Shown: positions 9,086 to 17,727, counted from the stretch's first letter. The stretch: 64,000 nucleotides of DNA from Bordetella genomosp. 2 (GCF_002261345.1 NZ_NEVT01000006.1:1054001-1118000); one strand, 5' to 3'. Numbers and translations are program-made. Notes: generated by a model from the sequence alone, not told the origin.

Positions 9086-9087
9086 GC

Positions 9088-9978
9088 TCAGGCTCCTTTC
9101 TTGCCGACCAGGCGGCGCTTGGCCATGGGAATGACCAGGGCGATGGTGACCAGCACCGCGGTGACCAGGTTCAGGTCCTGGGCCTTCAGGCCGATGAATT
9201 CGCTGTTGAGCGCCAGCGCGATGAAGAAGCGGTAGACGATGGCGCCCAGGATCACCGCCAGCGTGGCCAGCACCAGCTTGCGCGACGGCAGGATGCTTTC
9301 GCCGACGATGACGGCGGCCAGGCCGATGACGATGGTGCCGATGCCCATGGAGATGTCGGAGCCGCCCTGCGTCTGCGCGAACAGCGCGCCCGCCAGGCCG
9401 ACCAGCGCATTCGACAGCGCCATGCCGGCCAGGATCATGCCGCCGGTATTGACGCCCTGCGAGCGCGCCATGCGGCCGTTGGAGCCGGTGGCGCGCATGG
9501 CCAGGCCGGTCTGGGTGGCCAGGAACCAGTCCAGCAGCAGCTTGACCGCCACCACCACGCCCACCAGGATGAGCGGGCGCGCGACGTAGTCGCTCAGCCA
9601 TGCGGGCTGCAGGATGGTGAACACGGTGGGCTCGGTGATCAGCGGCACATTCGGCTTGCCCATGATGCGCAGGTTGACCGAGTACAGCGCGATCATCATC
9701 AGGATGCTGGCCAGCAGGTCCATGATGCGCAGCCGCACGTTGAGCCAGCCGGTGATCAGGCCCGCCACCGCGCCGGCCGCCGTGGCCGCGATGGTGGCCA
9801 AAAACGGGTCGACGCCGCCGGCGATGAGGGTGGCCGCCACGGCGCCGCCCAGCGGGAAACTGCCGTCGACGGTCAGGTCGGGAAAGCGCAGCAGGCGGAA
9901 GGATATGAATACGCCCAGCGCCACCAGGCTGAAAATCAAGCCGATTTCCAGGGCGCCGAGCAAGGAGAACAGGGACAT
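9088..9978 (-). CDS. ABC transporter permease (COG4120-type, branched-chain permease-like fold)
   Basis: The 296-residue integral membrane protein starts MSLFSLLGALEIGLIFSLVALGVFISF and has about eight hydrophobic segments with the LivH-like motif FRLLRFPDLTVDGSFPLGGAV near residues 30-50. I chose the ATG at 9978; a longer reading to 10047 adds residues that do not look like the family. This permease class works with periplasmic receptors of the TrpX type, reported in some bacteria to take up tryptophan or other aromatic substrates. The substrate here is not determined. It sits between receptor and ATPase genes. Confidence 0.9.
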   Translation of the reverse strand: MSLFSLLGALEIGLIFSLVALGVFISFRLLRFPDLTVDGSFPLGGAVAATLIAGGVDPFLATIAATAAGAVAGLITGWLNVRLRIMDLLASILMMIALYSVNLRIMGKPNVPLITEPTVFTILQPAWLSDYVARPLILVGVVVAVKLLLDWFLATQTGLAMRATGSNGRMARSQGVNTGGMILAGMALSNALVGLAGALFAQTQGGSDISMGIGTIVIGLAAVIVGESILPSRKLVLATLAVILGAIVYRFFIALALNSEFIGLKAQDLNLVTAVLVTIALVIPMAKRRLVGKKGA

Positions 9979-10055
9979 GAATCGAGTCTGGCTGACCGGG
10001 TCTCGTGAACCCGGCCGGCACTGCCTTGGGTGTGTTCGGTGGGACAACCGGCGCC

Positions 10056-10079
10056 GCCGGCCCCAATGAGGGGGCCGGC
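10056..10079 (-). promoter_or_regulatory. Intercistronic stem-loop between receptor and permease genes
   Basis: GCCGGCCCC (10056-10064) and GGGGCCGGC (10071-10079) form a perfect 9-bp stem with a 6-base loop, 11 bases past the receptor stop codon. Such stems commonly protect the receptor mRNA end or reduce read-through, giving more receptor than permease. This role is inferred. Confidence 0.55.
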
Positions 10080-10089
10080 CCGCGCCGCG

Positions 10090-11064
10090 TTACTTGATGA
10101 CTTCGGCGGCCGACTTCAGCAGCGCGTCGGACAGGGTCACGCCCTGCTTGGCAGCGGCGCCCGGGTTGACGAACAGCTGCAGGTTGGAGCTGGTCTCGGA
10201 CGGGATGGCGCCGGGCTTCTCGCCCTTCAGGATGCGCACCACGATCTTGCCGGTCTGCACGCCCAGGTCGCGATAGTCGATGCCCAGGGCGGCGATGGCG
10301 CCGCGCTTGACGCTGTCGGTGTCGGAGGCCACCAGCGGGATCTTGGCGTCGTTGCCGACCTTGACCAGCGATTCATACGCCGACACCACGTTGTTGTCGG
10401 TGTTGGTGTAGATGACGTCCACCTTGCCGATCAGGCTGCGCGCGGCCGAGGCCACGTCGACCGTGCGCGGCGCGGCGGCCTCGACCAGGGTCATGCCGGC
10501 CTTGGGCAGCAATTCCTGCAACTGCTTGACCACCACGACCGAGTTGGCTTCGCCGGGGTTGTACACCATGCCGACGCGCTTGGCGCCGGGCACGACCTTC
10601 TTGATGAGCTCGATCTGCTTGTCGAGCGCCAGCAGGTCGGACACACCGGTGACGTTGGTGCCGGAGGCTGCCATGCTGGGCACCAGTTGCGCCGCGACCG
10701 GATCGGTGACGGCGGAATACACCACCGGCACGTCCTTGGTGGCCGCCACGACCGACTGCGCGGACGGGGTGGCGATGGCGACGATGGCGTCGGGGCGGTC
10801 GCCCACGAACTTGCGGGCGATCTGGGCGGCCGTGCCGGTGTTGCCCTGGGCGCTCTGGTATTGCCATTTGAGGTTCTTGCCGGGCTCGTAGCCGGCCTGC
10901 TTCAGGGCGTCCTGCACGCCGTCGCGCACGGCGTCGAGCGCCGGGTGTTCCACGATGGCGGTCACGGCCACCGATTTTTGCTGCGCCGCAACAGGAGCGG
11001 CCTGGATAGCCAGCGCCGCCGCCACTGCGCCCACCGTCAGAAAATGTTTTTTTCCGATCAGCAT
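10090..11064 (-). CDS. ABC transporter periplasmic substrate-binding protein (TrpX/COG2984 type)
   Basis: The 324-residue receptor has a clear signal peptide (MLIGKKHFLTVGAVAAALAIQAAPVAAQ, cleavage after A-A-Q or nearby) followed by the COG2984 fold, with segments such as VTAIVEHPALDAVRDGVQD, IATPSAQSVVAATKD and RVGMVYNPGEANS. The ATG at 11064 was chosen because AAGGAG lies seven bases before it. This family binds aromatic amino acids or related compounds in the systems studied, but ligand residues cannot be assigned here. It is the first gene of the three-gene importer operon. Confidence 0.92.
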   Translation of the reverse strand: MLIGKKHFLTVGAVAAALAIQAAPVAAQQKSVAVTAIVEHPALDAVRDGVQDALKQAGYEPGKNLKWQYQSAQGNTGTAAQIARKFVGDRPDAIVAIATPSAQSVVAATKDVPVVYSAVTDPVAAQLVPSMAASGTNVTGVSDLLALDKQIELIKKVVPGAKRVGMVYNPGEANSVVVVKQLQELLPKAGMTLVEAAAPRTVDVASAARSLIGKVDVIYTNTDNNVVSAYESLVKVGNDAKIPLVASDTDSVKRGAIAALGIDYRDLGVQTGKIVVRILKGEKPGAIPSETSSNLQLFVNPGAAAKQGVTLSDALLKSAAEVIK

Positions 11065-11217
11065 AGGGTCAACTCCTTGCACCTTCTGGTGTTTGATTAT
11101 TATCACGCCGGTACCGGCGGCTTCCCGCCGGCCTGCCCGGTCCGTGAAACCGCTAAGTCTAACGTGTCGCGGGGGGCTTTGCGGCGCGGGAAATCCCTAA
11201 AATGGTGCACGAACAAG

Positions 11218-11245
11218 CGCCCGGCCCGTCGCGGCGGGCCGGGCG
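11218..11245 (-). terminator. GC-rich stem-loop after the malonate-operon Bug receptor gene
   Basis: CGCCCGGCCCG (11218-11228) pairs with CGGGCCGGGCG (11235-11245), an 11-bp perfect stem with a 6-base loop, eight bases past the stop codon at 11254. No T run follows, so it may stabilise the 3' end as much as terminate. Confidence 0.55.
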
Positions 11246-11253
11246 GCACGGGG

Positions 11254-12237
11254 TCAATCCAGCGAAACGCCGGAGTCCTTGACCACCTTGGCCCAGCGGC
11301 CAATTTCACTGTCGACGAAAGCGCCGAAGCGCTCCCCCGTCAGGTCCGGAATGCCCGAACCGTTGCCCGCCCAGACCTCCTTAATCTTGGGCGTGTTCAG
11401 TGCCTTGGTGACTTCGGCGATCATCTTGTCGACCACCGGCTTGGGCGTGCCCGCGGGCGCCCACAGCGCATACCAGGTCGAGACCTCGTAGTTGGGAACG
11501 CCGGCCTGGGCCACTGTGGGCACGTCGGGGAACGACGGCGAGCGCTCGGCCGAGGCCACGGCCAGCGGCTTGATGCTGCCGGCGCGGATATGGCCCGCCG
11601 ACGAACCCAGCCCGTCGAACGCCATGTCGACCTGCCCGCCGATCAGGGCCGACAGCATTGGCCCCGCCCCCTGGTACGGGACGTCCACCAGATCGATGCC
11701 GGTCTGCATGGCGAACAGCTCGCCGGCCAGGTGGTGCGTGCTGCCCTTGCCGGCCGTGCCGAAATTGATTTCGCCGGGGTGCTTGCGGGCATACTCGATG
11801 AACTCCTGCAGCGTGTTGACCGGCAACTTCGACGTGTTGATCACGACCACCTGCGGCGGCTGCGCCAGCAACGCGACGGGCACGAAATCCTTCTGGATGT
11901 CGTAGCTCAGGTTCTTGTAGAGCGACGGTGCCACGGCATGGTGGGCGCCGCCCATGAAGAATGTATAGCCGTCCGGCTTGGCCTTGGCCGCCACGCCGGC
12001 CCCCACCGTGCCGCCCGCCCCGCCCTTGTTGTCCACCACCACGGTCTGGCCGAGCTGGCCGCTGAGCTGCTGGGCCAGGGGCCGGGCGAAGGTGTCGGTG
12101 CCGCCGCCGGCGGGAAACGGCACGATCAGCGTGATGGAACGGTCCGGCCAGTCGGCGGCGGCCGCCGCCGGGGTCAAGGCAGTCGTGGCGCCCAGCAAGG
12201 CCGTGGCGGCCAGGGCGCGCAAAAGGGAATGATTCAT
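11254..12237 (-). CDS. Bug/TctC-family periplasmic solute receptor
   Basis: The 327-residue protein starts with an export signal (MNHSLLRALAATALLGATTALTPAAAAA) followed by the Bug-family first strand WPDRSITLIVPFPAGGGTDTFAR, where the two-carboxylate-pinning loop (PFPAGGGTD) is intact. Other family blocks are GYTFFMGG, FGTAGKGSTHHLAGE, VPYQGAGPML and the A-P-A-G-T-P hinge near residue 250. Bug receptors bind carboxylates or amides in a closed pocket. This one lies 175 bases after the malonyl-CoA synthetase gene in the same direction, so malonate or a related diacid is a reasonable candidate ligand. No tctAB membrane genes are nearby. Confidence 0.92.
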   Translation of the reverse strand: MNHSLLRALAATALLGATTALTPAAAAADWPDRSITLIVPFPAGGGTDTFARPLAQQLSGQLGQTVVVDNKGGAGGTVGAGVAAKAKPDGYTFFMGGAHHAVAPSLYKNLSYDIQKDFVPVALLAQPPQVVVINTSKLPVNTLQEFIEYARKHPGEINFGTAGKGSTHHLAGELFAMQTGIDLVDVPYQGAGPMLSALIGGQVDMAFDGLGSSAGHIRAGSIKPLAVASAERSPSFPDVPTVAQAGVPNYEVSTWYALWAPAGTPKPVVDKMIAEVTKALNTPKIKEVWAGNGSGIPDLTGERFGAFVDSEIGRWAKVVKDSGVSLD

Positions 12238-12353
12238 TTCGTCTCCTCGATTGATACAGCTCGTCGGGCTGCTTGCTTGTCTTGTAGTTGTCGTCAGGGT
12301 GTTGCCTGGTATGCCTGTGCGGAAGTTCCTCCTCGCGGATCGGGTTGTCGAGG

Positions 12354-12375
12354 AGCGGCCGGCCTGCCGGCCGCT
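12354..12375 (-). terminator. Perfect stem-loop between malonyl-CoA synthetase and Bug receptor genes
   Basis: AGCGGCCGGC (12354-12363) and GCCGGCCGCT (12366-12375) form a 10-bp perfect inverted repeat with two unpaired central bases, 38 bases past the synthetase stop. No T run follows on the minus strand. It may terminate the malonate transcript partly, so that receptor and enzymes are made at different levels. Confidence 0.55.
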
Positions 12376-12412
12376 CTGTCTGCTATCTATATGTATATGG
12401 GCGGGGTGGGCG

Positions 12413-13954
12413 CTACGCCGCCTGGTACGACGCGCGCAGCACGTTCTTCTGCACCTTGCCCATGGTGTTGCGCGGCAGCTGGTCGACCAGGTGGATTTGC
12501 TTTGGCACCTTGAAATTGGCGATGCGCGCCTTCAGCTCGGCCTGCATGGCCGCCGTGTCGACGGCGGCGCCGGGGCGCGGCACGACCACGGCCACGACCG
12601 CCTCGCCGAAATCCGGGTGCGGCACGCCGATCACGGCCGACTCCGACACGCCCGGCATCTCGTCGATGATCAGTTCGATCTCCTTCGGGTAGACGTTGTA
12701 GCCGCCCGAGATGATCAGGTCCTTGCTGCGCCCCACGATGGACAGGTAGTCGTCCGGCACCGCGCGCCCGCCGGATTCGCCGCCCCAGCGGCCGACATCG
12801 CCGGTGCGGAACCAGCCATCCGCGGTGAATTCCTCGCGGGTCTTTTCCGGCATGCGCCAGTAGCCGGCGAACACATTGGGCCCGCGCACCTGCACGTTGC
12901 CGATCTCGCCAGCGCCGAGGGCGGCGCCGCCGTCGTCCACCACGCGCACCTGCACGCCGGGCAGCGCCTTGCCCACCGTGCCGCCCAGGCGCTCGCCGTC
13001 GGCGGGATCGTACGGGTTCGAGGTGAGCATGACGGTCTCGCTCATGCCGTAGCGTTCGAGAATGGTGTGGCCGGTGCGCTCGCGGAACTCGTTGAAGGTT
13101 TCCATCAGGAGCGGCGCCGAACCGGAAATGAACAGCCTCATGCCGGCGCAGGCCGCGCGCGTGAAGCGCGGATCGGCCAGCAGCCGCACGTAATAGGTCG
13201 GCACGCCCATCATGACAGTGCATCGCGGCAGGTAGCGCAGCGCCTGGTCCACGTCCAGCCTGGGCAACCAGATCATGCGCGCGCCGGCCAGCAGCGCGCC
13301 ATGCGAGGCCACGAACAGGCCATGCACGTGGAAGATCGGCAGCATGTGCAGCAGCACGTCGTCGGCGCGCCAGCCCCAGTAGCGGTGCAGCACGCGGGCG
13401 TTGGAGGCCAGGTTGCCGTGCGACAGCATGGCGCCCTTGCTGCGGCCGGTGGTACCCGAGGTATACAGGATGGCGGCCAGGTCGTCCGCGCGGCGCGGCA
13501 CCGTGGCGAACGACTGGCTCAGCCCGCCGGCCGCTTCCAGCAGGCTGCCGCTGCGGTCCTCATTCAGCGTATACAGGTGCGCGGTGCCGGCCTTGTCGGC
13601 CGCGCGCCGCATCCAATCCAGGTTCTTGCCGGCGCACACCACCACGGCCGGCTCGGCATCGCCCAGGAAGTACTCGACCTCGGCCTCGCGGTAGGCGGTG
13701 TTCAGCGGCAGATAGACATAGCCGGCGCGCAACGTGGCCAGGTACAGCAGCAGCGCCTCGGGCGACTTCTCGACCTGCACGGCCACGCGCGCGCCCTCGG
13801 GCAGGCCGAGCGAGGCCAGCAGATTGGCCAGGCAGGCGCTGGCATGGTCGATGTCGTCCCACGTGTAGCACAGCTCGGGCGTTTCCAGGGCAACCTGGCT
13901 GCGGTCGGCCGGGAAGCCGCTTTCCAGCACGGTGTACAGATTGGCGTTGCTCAC
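12413..13954 (-). CDS. matB: Malonyl-CoA synthetase-like acyl-CoA ligase (MatB type)
   Basis: The 513-residue adenylate-forming enzyme carries the phosphate-binding loop YTSGTTGRSKG (residues 164-174), the A5-type motif (ERYGMSETVM), the hinge Asp in GWFRTGDVG and the C-terminal catalytic Lys in PRNTMGKVQ. Such enzymes activate a carboxylate with ATP and load it onto CoA. The assignment to malonate rests on the general match to MatB proteins and on its operon with malonyl-CoA decarboxylase and a GntR regulator. The insertion ESGGRAVPDDY after the hinge motif is unusual and may be lineage-specific. Another short dicarboxylate is possible. Confidence 0.85.
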   Translation of the reverse strand: MSNANLYTVLESGFPADRSQVALETPELCYTWDDIDHASACLANLLASLGLPEGARVAVQVEKSPEALLLYLATLRAGYVYLPLNTAYREAEVEYFLGDAEPAVVVCAGKNLDWMRRAADKAGTAHLYTLNEDRSGSLLEAAGGLSQSFATVPRRADDLAAILYTSGTTGRSKGAMLSHGNLASNARVLHRYWGWRADDVLLHMLPIFHVHGLFVASHGALLAGARMIWLPRLDVDQALRYLPRCTVMMGVPTYYVRLLADPRFTRAACAGMRLFISGSAPLLMETFNEFRERTGHTILERYGMSETVMLTSNPYDPADGERLGGTVGKALPGVQVRVVDDGGAALGAGEIGNVQVRGPNVFAGYWRMPEKTREEFTADGWFRTGDVGRWGGESGGRAVPDDYLSIVGRSKDLIISGGYNVYPKEIELIIDEMPGVSESAVIGVPHPDFGEAVVAVVVPRPGAAVDTAAMQAELKARIANFKVPKQIHLVDQLPRNTMGKVQKNVLRASYQAA

Positions 13955-13959
13955 CTTTT

Positions 13960-14754
13960 TTAGTCTCCAGTAAATACCGGCGGGCGGCCCGCCAGGAAGG
14001 CGTCGACGCCTTCGCTGTGGTCGCGGCTGCCGGCATAGGCAAAAAAATCCTGATAGTCGGCTTCGTCGAGCGGCGCGTCCTGCAGCAGGCGGCGCGCCTG
14101 GCGCTTGTTGATGCGCGCGGCCAGCGGTGCGCCGCGCATGATGCGGTCGGCGCTGGCGCGCGCCTGACCGGCCACGTCCGCATCGGGCACCACGCGCGTC
14201 AGCAGGCCCAGCGCCAGCGCTTCGTCGGCGCCGAACACGCGGCCCTCGAGCAGGATCGCCAGCGTCGCGGCCCGGCCGGCCAGCGCCAGCAGCCCGCGCA
14301 TTTCATCGGGCGCCATGGGAAAGCCGAGCCGGTTGATCGGCACGCCGAAGCGCGCCGAGGCGCCCGCGATGCGCAGGTCGCACTGGCAGGCGATCTCCAG
14401 CCCGCCGCCGACGCATACGCCGTCGATCTGCGCCACCACCGGGTGCGGGCACTCGGCCACGGCGGCCAGCGCCGGCGCCAGGATGTGCTGGTGATAATGC
14501 CGCACCTGTGCCGGCGTGCCGCGCACGGCCGGGAACTCGCGGATGTCCGCGCCGGCGGCGAACTGGCCGTCGGCGCCGCGCACGATCACGCAGCGCACGC
14601 CATCGTCCGCCGCGAGCGTGCCGAACACCTCGCGCAGTTCGCCCCACATGGCCACCGTGATGGCGTTCAGGCGGCCCGGATGCGACAGCGTGACCCAGGC
14701 CAGCGGGCCTTCGCGCGCCAGCAGGACCCGCCCGGAAGTCGGCGTGGCAGACAT
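13960..14754 (-). CDS. Enoyl-CoA hydratase/isomerase family protein
   Basis: The crotonase-fold protein has 264 residues from the ATG at 14754, or 272 from an in-frame ATG at 14778 that would overlap the decarboxylase gene. The oxyanion-hole segments are visible (GQFAAGADI and GVCVGGGLEIACQCDL), and a Glu follows the second in the position used for hydratase catalysis. It lies between the decarboxylase and the malonyl-CoA synthetase genes, with a few bases either side, so it is cotranscribed. Its step is not obvious, because malonate needs only CoA activation and decarboxylation. It may extend the pathway to a substituted malonate or act on another acyl-CoA. Confidence 0.87.
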   Translation of the reverse strand: MSATPTSGRVLLAREGPLAWVTLSHPGRLNAITVAMWGELREVFGTLAADDGVRCVIVRGADGQFAAGADIREFPAVRGTPAQVRHYHQHILAPALAAVAECPHPVVAQIDGVCVGGGLEIACQCDLRIAGASARFGVPINRLGFPMAPDEMRGLLALAGRAATLAILLEGRVFGADEALALGLLTRVVPDADVAGQARASADRIMRGAPLAARINKRQARRLLQDAPLDEADYQDFFAYAGSRDHSEGVDAFLAGRPPVFTGD

Positions 14755-14761
14755 GGCCGCC

Positions 14762-16063
14762 CTACCCGATGCGGGCAATGCCGCGGCTGATGCGCGGCTT
14801 GCCCTCGCCCAGCCGCACCAGGTTGTCGTCCAGGTCGTCCAGGTCGTAGAGATAGTTGACCATCATGCCGCAGGACTGGCCCAGGCCCTTGGCCGAGGTA
14901 TCGGCGGCCCAGTTCAGCCGTTCGACGCGCGCGCCGTTGCCCAGGTGGAAGCGCGCCACCGGGTCCAGCGGCTGGCCGTTCTTCATGGCGAGCAGGTAGT
15001 GCGCGGCCAGCCGCAGGCCGGCGCGCTGCACCACTTCGGATGACTTGCCGGCGGCCGCCCGGGCCAGCCGCGCCACCCAGCGGGCGCCGTCGGGCGCGCC
15101 GGCGCGGGCGCGGTCCTTGTCGCGCACGATGGCTTCTACTTCCTGCGCGCTCTGGCGCGACAGCCAATCGACAAAACCCGGGATCGGCGACAAGGTGGCG
15201 AACGAGCGCAGCTTGGGCAGCTCTTCGAGCAGGCGTTCGATGACGCGCTTGAGCAGGAAGTTGCCGAAGCTGATGCCGCGCAGCCCGGGCTGGGTATTGG
15301 AGATGGAATAGAAAATGGCCCAGCGCGCCTTGTCCAGGTCTTGCGGCGGCGCGGCGGTATCCAGGAGGGACTGCACGTTGTCCGCCATCTGCGTGGCAAA
15401 AGCCACTTCGACGAAGATCAGCGGCACGTCGGGCATTTGCGGATGGAAATACGCATAGCAGCGACGGTCGGGCGCCACCCGGTGGCGCAGGTCGTCCCAT
15501 GAGCGAATTTCATGCACGGCCTCGTAGATGATCAGCTTTTCCAGCAGCGAGGCGGGCGAGTCCCAGGTCAGGGGCCGCAGTTCCAGCAGGCCGACGTCGA
15601 ACCAGGCCGCCAGCAGGCTTTCGAGGTCCTTGTCGAGCGCCTGCAGGCCGGCCACCTGCTTGCGCCAGCGCAGCATGTCGGCGCGCAGCGCCACCAGGAA
15701 GCGCAGGCCGTCCGGCAAGGCATTGAAGCGCTTGAACAGCTTGGTGCCGTGGTCGCCGCGCGGCTCCAGGTCGGCGCCCACCTGGGCCAGCCCGCCCAGC
15801 AGTTCGCGCCGCCGCTTGCCGTCGGCGGCGCTATAGGCCGCGCACCAGCTGCGCGCCAGCTTGTTGGCGGCCACGTCGGTCAGGCGCGCCTGGAACAGCG
15901 GCGCGATCTCGGCGGCGCCAGGCAGCCGTCCGCGGTCCCACAGGCGGCCCAGGCGGGCCATCAGGCCATTGCTTTCCGTGCCGCCGGCGTCTTCCGGGGC
16001 GGCGGAATCGCTATCCTGCGGCCGTGCGCCGCGAGCGAGCGGACTGGGATCTAGGGCGGGCAT
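14762..16063 (-). CDS. Malonyl-CoA decarboxylase
   Basis: The 433-residue protein matches the eukaryote/alpha-proteobacterial type of malonyl-CoA decarboxylase (MatA-like), which converts malonyl-CoA to acetyl-CoA and CO2. The conserved C-terminal half is clear, with YSISNTQPGLRGISFGNFL, the HYLLAMKNGQPLDPVARFHLGNGA segment with its His, and VERLNWAADTSAKGL. The N-terminal helical domain (residues about 40-150) is present in full. I chose the ATG at 16063, which has AGGAGG before it; earlier codons encode arginine/proline-rich sequence that is a shadow of the upstream gene. This start lies inside the 3' end of the GntR regulator gene, a 53-base overlap. Confidence 0.92.
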   Translation of the reverse strand: MPALDPSPLARGARPQDSDSAAPEDAGGTESNGLMARLGRLWDRGRLPGAAEIAPLFQARLTDVAANKLARSWCAAYSAADGKRRRELLGGLAQVGADLEPRGDHGTKLFKRFNALPDGLRFLVALRADMLRWRKQVAGLQALDKDLESLLAAWFDVGLLELRPLTWDSPASLLEKLIIYEAVHEIRSWDDLRHRVAPDRRCYAYFHPQMPDVPLIFVEVAFATQMADNVQSLLDTAAPPQDLDKARWAIFYSISNTQPGLRGISFGNFLLKRVIERLLEELPKLRSFATLSPIPGFVDWLSRQSAQEVEAIVRDKDRARAGAPDGARWVARLARAAAGKSSEVVQRAGLRLAAHYLLAMKNGQPLDPVARFHLGNGARVERLNWAADTSAKGLGQSCGMMVNYLYDLDDLDDNLVRLGEGKPRISRGIARIG

Positions 16064-16793
16064 GGGCAGCCTCCTGTGGTGCGGATGAGGGATGCAAGGC
16101 CGGCGCGGCAGCGGCGTCGGCCTGGGGGATGGGGTCGGCGTCCTGGCGCGCCAACAGGCGCAGCGCGTCGAGCTGGCGCAGCAGGTGCTTGCGCGCCAGC
16201 GCTTCGGCCGCCTCCGGGTCGCGCGCCTTGAGCGCGGCGAAGATGGCCAGGTGCTCGGCGCATGACTCATTGATGCGCCCGGGCACGGACAGGCTCTTGT
16301 GGCGGAACAGGCTCAGCACCTTGCGCAGGTTGCCCACCATGTCGGACAACCAGCGATTGTTGGCCAGGCCTTGCACGGCCTCGTGGATGAGGAAGTTGGT
16401 GTCGTAGTAGGCGTCGACGCGGCCGGCGGCGGCATGCTCGCGCAGCGCCTGGTGCAGCGGCTCGAGCGCGGCCAGGTCGGCGTCGCTGGCCTTGAGCGCG
16501 GCCTCGTGGGCGCAGCGCCCTTCCAGCATGGCCATCAACGGGAAGATATCTTCCAGGTCCTGCAGCGACAGCTCATTGACGAAGCAGCCGCGGCGCGGCT
16601 CCAGCCGCACCAGCCCTTCGGTGGCCAGCACCTTCAACGCCTCGCGCAGCGGCGTGCGGGAAATGCCCAGCAGGCCGGTCAGGCGGGTTTCGTCGATCCA
16701 TTCGCCGCTGGCCAGGGTGCGCGCGCGGATCATGCCCCGCAGCCGGTCGGCGACCTCCAGGTACAGCGCTTGCCGGACGATAGGAGCGGTCAT
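16011..16793 (-). CDS. GntR-family (FadR/FCD-type) regulator of the malonate operon
   Basis: The 260-residue protein has an N-terminal winged helix typical of GntR regulators (residues 10-75, with LTGLLGISRTPLREALKVLATEGLV), followed by an all-helical FCD ligand-binding domain (about 95-220). The metal-binding His pattern of FCD proteins is suggested by IHEAVQGLANN and EHLAIFAALKARD. The last 30 residues are low-complexity and coincide with the overlap with the decarboxylase start. The same gene set, GntR regulator with malonyl-CoA decarboxylase and synthetase, occurs in rhizobial mat operons, where MatR is malonate-responsive. This gene is first in the operon and probably controls itself. 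Confidence 0.9.
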   Translation of the reverse strand: MTAPIVRQALYLEVADRLRGMIRARTLASGEWIDETRLTGLLGISRTPLREALKVLATEGLVRLEPRRGCFVNELSLQDLEDIFPLMAMLEGRCAHEAALKASDADLAALEPLHQALREHAAAGRVDAYYDTNFLIHEAVQGLANNRWLSDMVGNLRKVLSLFRHKSLSVPGRINESCAEHLAIFAALKARDPEAAEALARKHLLRQLDALRLLARQDADPIPQADAAAAPALHPSSAPQEAAHARPRSQSARSRRTAAG

Positions 16794-16821
16794 GAGGGGC
16801 CCGCGCGGGCATCCTGTAATT

Positions 16822-16831
16822 CATAATTATG
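16822..16831. promoter_or_regulatory. AT-rich palindrome upstream of the GntR regulator gene
   Basis: CATAATTATG (16822-16831) is a perfect 10-bp palindrome 29-38 bases before the regulator start codon, in a short AT-rich patch. It overlaps a likely -10 region on the minus strand (TATGAA or CATAAT). Binding by the GntR protein is an inference. Confidence 0.4.
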
Positions 16832-16906
16832 GAAAACCCATCATACCCGGTCCCGGGCTTGCGCGAAACCCCCGCCCCCATCGGGACAATCCCTTGGGCC
16901 CGAAAA

Positions 16907-17683
16907 TCAGAAGTGCAGTACGCCCGCCACGGCGTGGCGCGCCAGGGAGCGGGCCCAGCGGCGCGCGGGCAGGCCGTAGCGGCTCTCCACCGTCTCGGCG
17001 CGCGCCAGCAACTGTGCCGGCGTGATGGCCAGCGGCGGGCCGGTAAACGCCAGCACGATCTGGTTGCCGGCGTCGATCTCGGGCAGCAGCACGATGCGAT
17101 CGTCGAACGCCGCGCGCAAGTTGTCGATATTGCGGCCGAAGCTCTCGTGCCGGCCGAACAGGTTGACCGACAGCACCCCGACTTCGCCCAGCACCCGCCG
17201 GCAATCGCGGTAGAACGCCACCGAGTCGCGCACCGGCCCGCGCGCCGAGGCATCGTACAGGTCGACCATCAGCACCGGGCAGCGCCCGGCATTGCGCGCA
17301 TCGGCGACCCAGGCCGCCGCGTCCTGGTGCTGTACCGCCAGGCGCGCGGTGGCCGGCAGCCGGAAGAACATCTGGCACACCGCCGTCACCTGGGGGTTCC
17401 ATTCCACCGCCACCAGGGGGCTGCGGGTGTGCTTCAGGCAAAAGCGCGCCAACGACCCCGCGCCCAGGCCCAGCAGGCCGATCGACGCGTCGTCCTCCTG
17501 GGGCGGCTCGAGGAACAGCAGCCACGCCATCATCTGCGCGGTGTATTCCAGCACCAGCTCGGCCGGCGCCTTGATGCGCATGGCGCCCTGGATCCATTCG
17601 GTGCCGAAGTGCAAATAGCGGATGCCGTCGGCTTCGGAAAGCGTGGGCTGGTCGGACGGTGCGGGAGCGGTACGGGCGGGCAT
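16907..17683 (-). CDS. Spermidine synthase-like methyltransferase-fold protein
   Basis: A 258-residue protein with the Rossmann-like fold of spermidine synthases. The glycine-rich loop is IGLLGLGAGSLARF, followed by the acidic strand end LVAVEWNPQV; a later Asp in VLMVDLYDA occupies the position that holds the donor ligand in this fold. The segment with the catalytic Asp-Asp of true aminopropyltransferases is not obvious, so polyamine synthesis is doubtful. The ATG at 17683 was chosen because the preceding in-frame sequence is arginine/proline-rich and overlaps the dehydrogenase gene upstream. It is the last gene of the acyl-CoA operon by position and may be independent of it. Confidence 0.75.
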   Translation of the reverse strand: MPARTAPAPSDQPTLSEADGIRYLHFGTEWIQGAMRIKAPAELVLEYTAQMMAWLLFLEPPQEDDASIGLLGLGAGSLARFCLKHTRSPLVAVEWNPQVTAVCQMFFRLPATARLAVQHQDAAAWVADARNAGRCPVLMVDLYDASARGPVRDSVAFYRDCRRVLGEVGVLSVNLFGRHESFGRNIDNLRAAFDDRIVLLPEIDAGNQIVLAFTGPPLAITPAQLLARAETVESRYGLPARRWARSLARHAVAGVLHF

Positions 17684-17727
17684 CGCGCGATTGTAGCGAG
17701 CGCGCGCCGTCTCCGCCCGCGCCGCGC

